Source: Candidatus Zipacnadia bacterium
GTDB lineage: Bacteria; Armatimonadota; Zipacnadia; Zipacnadales; UBA5352
Direction: 5' to 3'
Assembly: GCA_029820945.1 (NCBI GenBank)
Contig: JALGUJ010000027.1
Span: 1-56,537, forward strand
Length of the DNA stretch: 56,537 nt
The translations under genes were made by a program, and so were the position numbers. Of this stretch, positions 39,778 through 47,347 are shown piece after piece. The notes under the pieces were generated by a model. It had not been told where the DNA came from, did not search any database, and saw only the letters and a list, made by a program, of their open reading frames with translations. The first letter of the stretch is position 1; every line of letters begins with the position of its first letter.

Positions 39778-40203
39778 CTAGATCTCCCAGACCGTCTCGC
39801 CCTCGTCGTCGGGGCCGCCCGTGCCGCCCTCTTCGAGGCTCTGGAAGATCCGCTCGACGAAGGTGAGCAGCTCGCGGGGGTTGAAGGGCTTGGTGAGGTA
39901 TGAGCTGACGCCGGAAGACCAGCCTCGGAAGATGTCCGCGTCCTGCGCCTTCGCGGTGAGCATGATCACCGGGATGTCCTGGGTGTCGGGGTCAGCCTGC
40001 AGGCGCTTGAGCACCTCGAAGCCGTCCATGCGGGGCATCATGACGTCAAGGACGATCATGTCGGGCTCATCTTCCTTGACCTTCTCGAGGGCCTCGACGC
40101 CGTCATAGGCGGTCAGGACATCATAGCCCGCACGGGTGAGGTTGACCTCGACGAGCCGGACGATGTGCCTTTCGTCATCGACTACAAGGATCTTCTTCGC
40201 CAT
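39778..40203 (-). CDS. Stand-alone response-regulator receiver protein
   Basis: The product has 141 residues. I chose ATG 40203 (MAKKILVVDDERHIVRLVEV) with GGAGGGAGCGG upstream; the open frame continues upstream without homology. It is a CheY-like receiver: DDE acidic pocket, phospho-acceptor Asp in DMIVLDVMMPRMDGFEVL, Thr in VIMLTAKAQ and Lys in YLTKPFNPREL. A short acidic tail follows and there is no output domain. No histidine kinase lies nearby. A consensus promoter at 40307-40335 suggests strong constitutive expression. Confidence 0.93.
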   Translation of the reverse strand: MAKKILVVDDERHIVRLVEVNLTRAGYDVLTAYDGVEALEKVKEDEPDMIVLDVMMPRMDGFEVLKRLQADPDTQDIPVIMLTAKAQDADIFRGWSSGVSSYLTKPFNPRELLTFVERIFQSLEEGGTGGPDDEGETVWEI

Positions 40204-40306
40204 CGACAGCCGCTCCCTCCATAGGCCCTGCCCGCGCGCCCGGGTGGCGTACACAAACGCCTCCCCGGCGCGCTGCGCGGGCTTAGGGGACATCCGGTGT
40301 GCGCCG

Positions 40307-40335
40307 ATTATATCAGAGCCCTCCGGTCGTGTCAA
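40307..40335 (-). promoter_or_regulatory. Perfect-consensus sigma-70 promoter of the response regulator gene
   Basis: On the minus strand TTGACA (40335-40330), 17 bases, TATAAT (40312-40307). Both hexamers match consensus exactly with optimal spacing. The leader to ATG 40203 is about 95 nt. Confidence 0.9.
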
Positions 40336-40356
40336 ACTTCCCGGCGAGCGCCGGCA

Positions 40357-40529
40357 GCATCCAGATTCGTGTGGATGCGCGCACCGAGCGGCGACGTCCC
40401 CTGCCTGCGCATCCCGCTCCTCAGCGGGAGGGACGGGGGCTGAGGCCAACCCCGTTGCGGCGCAAACGCCTGCAGAGCAACGACCTGCGGATGGGGGCGT
40501 CCGTGTGTCATCCACAGGAATCTGGATGC
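40357..40529 (+). ncRNA. Long-hairpin noncoding RNA candidate, 6S-like
   Basis: The first 21 bases (40357-40377, starting GCATCCAGATTC) and the last 21 (40509-40529, ending GAATCTGGATGC) are inverted repeats with a single mismatch. They close a roughly 173-nt element. Inside are CCCGCT/AGCGGG and GTTGC...GCAAC (with nested GGCG/CGCC) hairpins, GTCCCCTGCC on the 5' side and ACCTGCGG on the 3' side. Length, end-to-end closing stem, and GUCCCCUG plus CCUGCGG-like segments resemble bacterial 6S RNA. No good promoter is evident on either strand, so orientation is provisional, and a 3'-UTR or terminator role for the xylulokinase transcript is an alternative. Confidence 0.4.
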
Positions 40530-40554
40530 TCTCGCGAGCGCCTCAGGTGTCGCG

Positions 40555-42114
40555 TTACTGCGCCTCGCCGGCCTGCGCGACCGACCTCTGCACCAGGTCG
40601 GCGGCCACCTCGAAGCTCTCCTCGAGCCGCCGGTACAGCTCCTGATAGAGACGGTGATACCGGCGGTAGAGCTGATGCCGGTCGCCGTCCACCCGGGCGG
40701 TCTCCACCACTCGGATGGTGGCGTCGCAGGCCTCGGGCACGCTCTCGTAGATGCCCGCGCCGACGGCCGCGAGCAGGGCGACGCCGTAGGCCGGCCCCTC
40801 GTCCACGTTGATGATGCTGTGCGGATGGCCGGTCACATCGCTCTGGATCTGCCGCCAGAGCCCGCTACGCGCGCCGCCGCCGGACGCGCGGACCTCGGCC
40901 ACCTCGACGCCCATGGCCTCGATGATCTCGAAGGAGTCGCGCAGCCCGTAGGCGACGCCCTCCAGCACCGCGCGGATCAGGTGCGGCTTGCCGTGGCGCA
41001 GGCTCAGGCCAAAGAAGAGGCCGCGCGCATTGGGGTTGGGGTAGGGAGTACGCTCGCCGGTCAGGTAGGGCAGGAAGACGAGGCCCTCGCTGCCCGCGGG
41101 CGCCTGCGCGGCCTCCTCGGTCATCAGGTCGTACGGGTCCCTGTCCATGAGCCGCGCGACCGCGACTTCGTCCCCGCAGATCGTGTCACGCAGCCAGCGG
41201 AGAGAGCCGCCCGCGGAGAGCATCACGCCCATGACGTGCCACTTGCCGGGAACCGCGTGGCAGAAGGTGTGTGTGCGCAGCCGCTCGTCAACGGCCGGCT
41301 CGTCGAGGTGCGCGAACACCACGCCCGAGGTGCCCGTGCTGACCGAGACGACGCCGCCGCGCACGATGCCGTTGCCCACAGCCCCGGCCGCCTGGTCGCC
41401 ACCTCCGCCCACGACCGGGGTGCCGGCCGCGAGCCCCGTCAGCTCGGCGGCCTCGGAGGTGATGACCCCGCTGACCTCGGGCGACTCGTACACCTGCGGC
41501 AGCCACTCCACGGGCAGCTCCAGCCGGTCGAGCATCACGTCGGACCAGCGCCGCTGCGGGACGTTGAGCAGCGACGTGCCGGACGCGTCGGAGACTTCGG
41601 TGGCGTACTCGCCGGTGAGGCGCAGGCGCACGTAGTCCTTGGGCAGCAGGATCCTGCGCACCCGCGCGTAGCTCTCCGGCTCCTCGTCGCGCAGCCAGAT
41701 GATCTTCGGCGCGGTGAAGCCGGTGAGCACCGGGTTCAGCGTCTCGCTGACCACGTCGTCGGCGCCGACGGTGTCGGTGATGGCCTCGCACTGTCTGGCG
41801 GTCCGCTGGTCGCACCACAGCAGGGCCGGGCGGATGACCTCGTCGCTGGCATCGAGGAAGACCGAGCCGTGCATCTGGCCCGAGAGCCCCACACCGGCGA
41901 TCTCAGCCGGGGCCGCGCCCGCTTCGCTGGTCACGGCGCGCACGCTCCCCACGGTCGCCTCCCACCAGTCCCGCGGGTCCTGCTCGGCCCAGTTCGGTCG
42001 GGGCGTGTAGAGCGGGTACTCGGTGGCGTGGCTGCCTACGACGGCGCCCTGCTCGTCGATGAGCAGCGCCCTGGTGCCGGTGGTGCCGACGTCGATCCCG
42101 AGCAGGTAGCTCAT
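40555..42114 (-). CDS. xylB: Xylulokinase (FGGY carbohydrate kinase)
   Basis: The product has 519 residues. It has two FGGY domains: LLGIDVGTTGTRALLID at the N-terminus, GVGLSGQMHGSVFLD (the xylulokinase-type GQMHG), LLWCDQRTARQC, GGGGDQAAGAVGNGIV, VSTGTSGVVFAHL, FLPYLTGERTPYPNPNARGLFFGLSLRH and ASGGGARSGLWRQIQSDV. It phosphorylates xylulose, or a related ketose, with ATP. It is the last gene of a minus-strand carbohydrate group. Confidence 0.93.
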   Translation of the reverse strand: MSYLLGIDVGTTGTRALLIDEQGAVVGSHATEYPLYTPRPNWAEQDPRDWWEATVGSVRAVTSEAGAAPAEIAGVGLSGQMHGSVFLDASDEVIRPALLWCDQRTARQCEAITDTVGADDVVSETLNPVLTGFTAPKIIWLRDEEPESYARVRRILLPKDYVRLRLTGEYATEVSDASGTSLLNVPQRRWSDVMLDRLELPVEWLPQVYESPEVSGVITSEAAELTGLAAGTPVVGGGGDQAAGAVGNGIVRGGVVSVSTGTSGVVFAHLDEPAVDERLRTHTFCHAVPGKWHVMGVMLSAGGSLRWLRDTICGDEVAVARLMDRDPYDLMTEEAAQAPAGSEGLVFLPYLTGERTPYPNPNARGLFFGLSLRHGKPHLIRAVLEGVAYGLRDSFEIIEAMGVEVAEVRASGGGARSGLWRQIQSDVTGHPHSIINVDEGPAYGVALLAAVGAGIYESVPEACDATIRVVETARVDGDRHQLYRRYHRLYQELYRRLEESFEVAADLVQRSVAQAGEAQ

Positions 42115-42150
42115 GCCGCACCTCCGCCTGATGCGTCGGGGTCCCGGGCC

Positions 42151-42528
42151 CTACGCCTTCTCAATGCTGACGGTCGCTCCGGACGACACGGACTTGAGCG
42201 CCTCGAGATCCCCCGCCATCCTGCCGATGACGATCACCGGACTGGCGGGCCGGATCTCTGCCTCCGTGCTCATCGGCGTCATGCCGAAGAACATGCAGAA
42301 GGCCGAGCCCGGCGGCCAGTAGCCGAGATCGCCAAGCTCCACGGTCGGCTGCATCTCGCCGGTGTCGGCCGGGCAGTCCAGGTCGATGCTGAAGTAGATC
42401 TCCTCGCCCCAGGTTCCCGCCGATGCCTTGATCGGCAGCACGCCGGCGATCATCTGCGCGCAGCTCGTGTCGTTGAGCTCCGCGGCGATCTCCACGTCCC
42501 CCGCGACAATCCTGATCGGCGTCGGCAT
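42151..42528 (-). CDS. Cyclophilin-like beta-barrel protein (TM1367/DUF369 type)
   Basis: The product has 125 residues. ATG 42528 has AGGAGGAGA upstream. IRIVAGDVEIAAELNDTSCAQMI, LPIKASAGTWGEEIYFSI, VELGDLGYWPPGSAFCMFFG and PASPVIVIGRMAGDLEAL follow the small cyclophilin-like family exemplified by TM1367. Those proteins have the fold of cyclophilin but usually no prolyl isomerase activity. Its place in a sugar-kinase cluster is unexplained. Confidence 0.8.
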   Translation of the reverse strand: MPTPIRIVAGDVEIAAELNDTSCAQMIAGVLPIKASAGTWGEEIYFSIDLDCPADTGEMQPTVELGDLGYWPPGSAFCMFFGMTPMSTEAEIRPASPVIVIGRMAGDLEALKSVSSGATVSIEKA

Positions 42529-42592
42529 GTCGTCTCCTCCTCTGCCGTCCTCCACCAGTGGTCGGTCCTGCGTAGCGCGGCGCTCCGCCGCG

Positions 42593-43432
42593 CTACGCGA
42601 ACATGCGCAGGTGGTTGAGGCCCTTCACGAAGCCTTCCTCGCGCCCCAGTGCGCGGTCCTCGTGCTCGATGCTGAGCGCGCCGTCGAAGCCGTTGTCGCG
42701 CAGGCGCGCTATGTACACGCCCCAGTCGATCTCGCCGAAGCCGGGTATGCAGTAGCGCCACCAGTCGCGGCCGGCCTGGTTGCCGAGCCAGCGCAGCTTG
42801 TGCTGCAGGATCTCGGTGTCCTTGGCGTGGGTGTGGAAGATGCGGTCGGCGAAGACCTCGACCGCGTGCAGGTAGTCGATGCCCTGCCAGAACAGGTGTG
42901 ACGGATCGAAGTTGAGGCCGAAGTTGTCATGCGGCACCGCCTCGAAGATCAGCTCCCAGTGTCCGAGGTGCATGATGTTCGTGGCGAACCAGTTCTCCAT
43001 GGCCAGCTTGACGCCCGCATCGGCGGCGCGTGGGCAGAGGTCGTTGTAGAACGGCGCCGCGATCTGCGCGATCGTCTCTTCCCGCGTCAGGTCTCCCGCG
43101 GGCTTGCCGGCCAGGCACCCGACGACCTCGACGCCGTGGGCCGAGGCCATCTCTACTGCCCGGCACAGGGCCTCCCGGCACTGCTCGCGCTGGGCCTCAT
43201 CGGGGTCGCTGATGTCGAGGTAGCACGAGAGCTGGCTGATTTCGAGTCCGGCGGCGCGGACCTGTGCTATGGCGTCCGCGACCGCCGCCTCGTCCATGTC
43301 AACGTTGAGGTGCCGACAGCCCGGCCGCACGTCGATCTCCAGGGCGTCGAAGCCGGCGTCGGCCGCAAACCCGACGACGGTCTCCATCGGGTCATTGCGG
43401 AACGGCGCGGTGAGCAGTCCTACCTGCATCAT
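42593..43432 (-). CDS. Sugar phosphate isomerase/epimerase-like TIM-barrel protein
   Basis: The product has 279 residues from ATG 43432 (AGGAG nine bases upstream); ATG 43438 is possible. It has the AP-endonuclease-2-like barrel: GFDALEIDVRPG, GLEISQLSCYLD, VKLAMENWF (metal-binding Glu), FGLNFDPSHLFWQGID (Asp/His ligands), IFHTHAKDTEI (His) and GALSIEHEDR (Glu). The four expected metal ligands are present. Such enzymes isomerise or epimerise keto-sugars or inositol derivatives. Substrate is not predictable. Confidence 0.87.
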   Translation of the reverse strand: MMQVGLLTAPFRNDPMETVVGFAADAGFDALEIDVRPGCRHLNVDMDEAAVADAIAQVRAAGLEISQLSCYLDISDPDEAQREQCREALCRAVEMASAHGVEVVGCLAGKPAGDLTREETIAQIAAPFYNDLCPRAADAGVKLAMENWFATNIMHLGHWELIFEAVPHDNFGLNFDPSHLFWQGIDYLHAVEVFADRIFHTHAKDTEILQHKLRWLGNQAGRDWWRYCIPGFGEIDWGVYIARLRDNGFDGALSIEHEDRALGREEGFVKGLNHLRMFA

Positions 43433-43456
43433 CCTCATCTCCTGTGCTGTTCGGCC

Positions 43457-44605
43457 TTAGCGGGCGCCACGACCGGCGAGGAAGCAGCGCACCATCTGTT
43501 CGACCGTGAATGCGATCATCTCCCCGGCCCTGTCCGGCTGCATGGCGTGGTGGAGGCCCATGGGCGCGTTGACGATGGCGGCGAGCGCGTCGAAGCCGCA
43601 CTCGTGCAGGCTGACCGCGTCGAGGGCCACGCCCCCGCCCACCGCGATCACGGGGACGCCCTCGCGCTCGGCAACGGCGGCGACGCCCGCCGGGGTCTTG
43701 CCGAAGGCCGTCTGGCTGTCGATGGTGCCCTCGCCGGTGATGCACAGATCCGCGCCGCGCATCCGCTCGGGCAGTCCAACCGCGTCGATGACGATCTCGA
43801 CGCCCGGCTCCAGGGTCGCCTCGCAGAAAGCCAGCAGCCCGGCGCCGAGCCCGCCGGCGGCTCCGGCGCCGGGAATGTCCCGGACGTCGAGCCCGAGATC
43901 GCGCTGCACAACGTCGGCGAACCTGCGCAGATTCGCGTCGAGGACCGCGACGTGCTCCGGGGAGGCGCCCTTCTGGGGGCTGTAGACGTGAGCCGCGCCG
44001 CGCTCGCCATAGAGCGGGTTATCCACATCGCAGGCGACGCGGATCTCGGTCTCCTTCAGGCGGGGATCGACACCGGCCATCTCGATGGTGGCGAGACGGG
44101 CCAGCTCCGCGCCCCCGAAGCCGATCTGCTCCTGGTGCTCGTCAAGCAGGCGCACGCCCAGCGCCTGGGCCATGCCCGCTCCGGCATCGGTCGTCGCGCT
44201 TCCGCCGATGCCCACGATCAGCCTGCGGCGGCCCCGCTGCAGGGCGGCGCGCATCAGCTCGCCCGTCCCGTAGGTCGTGGTGGCCAGCGGGTTGCGCTGC
44301 TCTTCGGGGACGAGGGTCAGGCCGGAGGCGGCGGCCATCTCGATGACGGCCGTCTCCCCGTCGCCGAGCAGACCGTAAGTGGCCTCCACCGGCTCTCCGA
44401 GCGGCCCGGTCACTCGCTCGGTGAGCAGCTCGCCGCCGGTGGCATCGACGAGCGACTGCACCGTGCCCTCGCCGCCGTCGGCCATCGGGACCTGGACGAC
44501 CTGCAGGTCACCGTCGATCCTGGCGATGCCGGCGGCCGCCGCCTGACAGACCTCGAGCGCGGTGAGCGAGCCCTTGAAGGAGTCGGGGGCGATGACGATC
44601 TTCAC
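43457..44605 (-). CDS. glxK: Glycerate 2-kinase (GlxK/GarK family)
   Basis: The product has 382 residues. I chose GTG 44605 because the protein then starts MKIVIAPDSFKGSL, the family N-terminus; a GTG four codons upstream is also open. PMADGGEGTVQSLV, VGIGGSATTDAGAGMAQALG, GAGAAGGLGAGLLAF and ADLCITGEGTIDSQTAFGKTPAGVA are the family signatures. It phosphorylates D-glycerate to 2-phosphoglycerate, linking sugar-acid or hydroxypyruvate catabolism to glycolysis. It lies between two epimerase-like genes on the same strand. Confidence 0.94.
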   Translation of the reverse strand: MKIVIAPDSFKGSLTALEVCQAAAAGIARIDGDLQVVQVPMADGGEGTVQSLVDATGGELLTERVTGPLGEPVEATYGLLGDGETAVIEMAAASGLTLVPEEQRNPLATTTYGTGELMRAALQRGRRRLIVGIGGSATTDAGAGMAQALGVRLLDEHQEQIGFGGAELARLATIEMAGVDPRLKETEIRVACDVDNPLYGERGAAHVYSPQKGASPEHVAVLDANLRRFADVVQRDLGLDVRDIPGAGAAGGLGAGLLAFCEATLEPGVEIVIDAVGLPERMRGADLCITGEGTIDSQTAFGKTPAGVAAVAEREGVPVIAVGGGVALDAVSLHECGFDALAAIVNAPMGLHHAMQPDRAGEMIAFTVEQMVRCFLAGRGAR

Positions 44606-44630
44606 CTGCTGCAGCACTCCAATTCCGGCC

Positions 44631-44657
44631 GCGGCAGCCGCGCTCGGCGGCTGCCGC
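44631..44657 (-). terminator. GC hairpin between epimerase-like gene and glycerate kinase gene
   Basis: GCGGCAGCCG (44631-44640) pairs with CGGCTGCCGC (44648-44657) across seven bases, about 27 bases downstream of the stop at 44684 on the minus strand. No U-run follows. Confidence 0.5.
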
Positions 44658-44683
44658 GACCCGAGAGGCTTTGATACACGCCG

Positions 44684-45634
44684 CTAGAGCATAGACCAGG
44701 CTGCGTGGAAGGTCCGCTTGGCGCCCGCGACCACCAGATCCGGATCCTCGTCGGCGATGGTGGAGACCTCGAAGGTCACGATGGGCTTGTCGGTGGGCAG
44801 GTCATCCCGGTCGAAGTAGCCCACGTAAATGAGCGTTTCCAGGAAGCTGGCGAGCTCCTCGACGCCGTTCGCGCTGCCGGGGTAGTCGAAGCCGGGGTGC
44901 TTGTCCCCGTAGCCCTCCATCTCCTCGTCTTCCACGATGGCGTTGCCCACGTGGACGTGGATCAGATGGTCAACCGTGGGAGCCAGCATGTCCTCGGGCT
45001 TCTCGCCCAGCAGCGGCATGTGTGACAGATCCTGAGTGAGTCCGAAGTTGTTCACCTGCTCCTTCACGCGCTCGCACAGATCGACCGCGCGCGGGGTGGG
45101 GCCGATGAGGCACCTCTTGTCGATGGCGTCATCGAACTGCTCCAGCGACAGCCACACCGGATCGCCGTCACCCGCCCTGCTCTGGGAGTACTCGCACAGC
45201 TCGACGCAGGAGTCCACGAGGGCGGACATGGCATCGTCGCGCCGGCTCGCGTCCTCCGGGTCGGGTCCGCTGAGGAATGCGCAGAGCGGGCAATCGAGCT
45301 CGTAGGCGGCGTCGATGGACTGCTTCACGTCGTCAACCGCCTTCTGCCTCTCGCCCTCGTCAAGAGAGTTCACGTCGAGCTTGCCCAGCAGCAGCGGCGG
45401 CTGCGCGCCCATTCCGAGCTTGATGCGACTGGTCGTGGCTATCTGCTTGAGACCGTCCATGACCTCCTGGTGCTGGCTGCGGCGCACCTCCAAGACGTCG
45501 AAGAAGTCGTCCTCGGCGATCTTCCGGGCCGTGTCGAGGATCATCTGGGGATCATCGTCCCTGATGACCGGGTAAGCCATGAAGTGCACAATCCCGAGGT
45601 CCATCATATCGCGCCAGTGCTTATCGCTGTACAT
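44684..45634 (-). CDS. Sugar phosphate isomerase/epimerase-like TIM-barrel protein (second)
   Basis: The product has 316 residues. I chose ATG 45634 (MYSDKHWRDMMDLGIVHF) with GGGAGGACAGAC upstream; a longer open frame upstream has no homology. The barrel pattern is less canonical than in the neighbour at 42593: FFDVLEVRRSQHQ, WLSLEQFDDAIDKRCLIGPT, FGLTQDLSHMPLLGEKPED, LIHVHVGNAIV and IVTFEVS. The Glu, Asp-x-x-His, His and Glu ligand positions can be assigned. It is paralogous in fold to the gene at 42593 but not closely similar. Sugar catabolism is inferred from context. Confidence 0.78.
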   Translation of the reverse strand: MYSDKHWRDMMDLGIVHFMAYPVIRDDDPQMILDTARKIAEDDFFDVLEVRRSQHQEVMDGLKQIATTSRIKLGMGAQPPLLLGKLDVNSLDEGERQKAVDDVKQSIDAAYELDCPLCAFLSGPDPEDASRRDDAMSALVDSCVELCEYSQSRAGDGDPVWLSLEQFDDAIDKRCLIGPTPRAVDLCERVKEQVNNFGLTQDLSHMPLLGEKPEDMLAPTVDHLIHVHVGNAIVEDEEMEGYGDKHPGFDYPGSANGVEELASFLETLIYVGYFDRDDLPTDKPIVTFEVSTIADEDPDLVVAGAKRTFHAAWSML

Positions 45635-45906
45635 GTCTGTCCTCCCTGGAACCGCCCTGGGGACGGCTCCGCATATTCTGCGGCGGAGACGGGCCACGCT
45701 CGCGAGCCGGCTCGCCCTCCTGCCTTGATGTCGGTTAGTACTTCCTCCCGCCGGCCTCGATTCCTCCACGCCATCCATCCGACCACGATGCACCGGCCTG
45801 GCGGCATGCAGGAGATGGCCCGATGGCGGGGAATACACCAACTGGCGTGGCAGGACGAGGTACCTGGCCTGGGGGCGGTCATTGCAGTGACAGGAGGCGA
45901 CCGACC

Positions 45907-47232
45907 GTGAGCTTCACTCGACGGGGGGCGATCACGCTCCTGGCCCTCGCGTGTACCGCGGCCCTGGCGCAAGAGCCGGTAGATCAGCCCGCCGAGCCCG
46001 CCGAGCAGGCGCCCGAGCAGGTGCTGGCAACGGTTGACGGCGAGCCGATCACCGTGGCGGACCTGTGGTGGTTCACGGAGCAGATGGCCGGGGGCCGGCT
46101 CCTCGATGACATGATCCTCTGGCGGCTCGTGACGGCGGAGGCGGAGGCCGTGGGCGTGAAGGTCGGCACTCCGGAGGTAGATGAGGCCGTCGAGCAGCTC
46201 AAGGCCGGCCACGCCTCCGAAACGGAGTTTGAGCAGTGGCTGCACGATCGCGGCCAGACGCTCAAGGGCCTGCGGATGCAGCTTCAGCAGGACCTGCTCG
46301 TGGACAAGCTGCTGCGGCAGCGGATCGGGCTGACCGAGGAGGGCATACGGGAGTACTACGAGGAGCACCCTGAGGAGTTCACGCAGCCTCCTCGCGTCCA
46401 CTTGCTCGACATCGTCACGCTGAGCGCCGACGACGCCTTCGCGGCGCGTGAGCGCCTGGCCGCGGGGGAGGACTTCGGGGAGGTCGCGCGGGAGATGTCC
46501 GTCGATCCCACCGCCGAGGAAGGCGGGGACCGCGGCTGGATCGTCCCCGACGACGTGCTGGTCCCGAAGGTCGCGGACGTCGTCTTCGCCATGGAGGAGG
46601 GCGAGGTCAGCGACCCGCTCTGCTGCGAGGATCACTACCACGTCTTCTTCGCCAGGGAGACCGAGCCGGGACGGCTGATCGACTTCGAGGAGGCGCGGCC
46701 ACAGGTCACTGAGCGCATCCGGGAGCGGCGGGGCATCTCGAAGGAGCTGCTCCTGACGCTGCTGCGCCGGCGCGCGGAGATCAGCGTGGCATGGGACGAG
46801 CACTCTTACCTCAACGACGTGTACGCGAGGCTGCGGGAGATCGGCGTCGTGGTGGACCATGAGCCGATCGACCTGCCGCGACCCGCGGAGCTGCTGCCGA
46901 GTGGCCATCTCCTCGTGCCCGCCGAGGCCGTGCTGGCGGCGATCGGCGCCGAGGTCTCCTGGGATGCCGAGGAGGGCGTTCTCGACGCCGCTCGCGACGG
47001 CGTTCGCATTCGGCTGACGGAGGGCAGCAGCGTGCTGGTGGCGGGGAACGAGGAGCGAGAGATGAAGGAGCCCCCGCAGGTTCGTGATGAGGTGCTGATG
47101 GTGTCGCCGCGCGTGCCTGTGGAGGCGCTCGGCGGCACGCTACTCTGGAACCGCCAGGAGAACACATTGTATATAGACTCGCACGGCGACGAGGAGAGGA
47201 CCGAGGAGGCCGCGGGCGGCGCCGAAGGCTAA
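45907..47232 (+). CDS. Exported PpiC-type peptidyl-prolyl isomerase with copper-amine-oxidase-like C-terminal domain
   Basis: The product has 441 residues. The start is GTG 45907 with CAGGAGGCGA at 45892-45901. The signal peptide is FTRRGAITLLALACTAALAQ. A SurA/PrsA-like N-terminal chaperone region with VLATVDGEPITVADL follows. The parvulin domain spans about 185-280 (QPPRVHLLDIVTLSADDAF, GEVAREMSVDPTAEEGGDRGWI, DHYHVFFARE). Residues 330-430 (LLVPAEAVLAAIGAEVSWD, VPVEALGGTLLWNRQENTLYID) match the copper-amine-oxidase N1-like stalk domain common on exported proteins. It assists folding of secreted proteins. Bases 45635-45906 upstream show no clear promoter. Confidence 0.88.
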   Translation: MSFTRRGAITLLALACTAALAQEPVDQPAEPAEQAPEQVLATVDGEPITVADLWWFTEQMAGGRLLDDMILWRLVTAEAEAVGVKVGTPEVDEAVEQLKAGHASETEFEQWLHDRGQTLKGLRMQLQQDLLVDKLLRQRIGLTEEGIREYYEEHPEEFTQPPRVHLLDIVTLSADDAFAARERLAAGEDFGEVAREMSVDPTAEEGGDRGWIVPDDVLVPKVADVVFAMEEGEVSDPLCCEDHYHVFFARETEPGRLIDFEEARPQVTERIRERRGISKELLLTLLRRRAEISVAWDEHSYLNDVYARLREIGVVVDHEPIDLPRPAELLPSGHLLVPAEAVLAAIGAEVSWDAEEGVLDAARDGVRIRLTEGSSVLVAGNEEREMKEPPQVRDEVLMVSPRVPVEALGGTLLWNRQENTLYIDSHGDEERTEEAAGGAEG

Positions 47233-47347
47233 GAGCCCGCGCCGGCCCGGGCCCACCGTTGCTGACGTACGAAGGGGTGGCCGCTTCCCCGGCCGGCGGC
47301 TGCCCCCTGCGTTTCGAGCACCGAATGATCGCCAGTGAGGGAGCCCC

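Noticed and set aside
40654..42618. A 654-codon plus-strand open frame across the xylulokinase gene
   Set aside because: The minus strand carries clear FGGY kinase signatures through the same interval.
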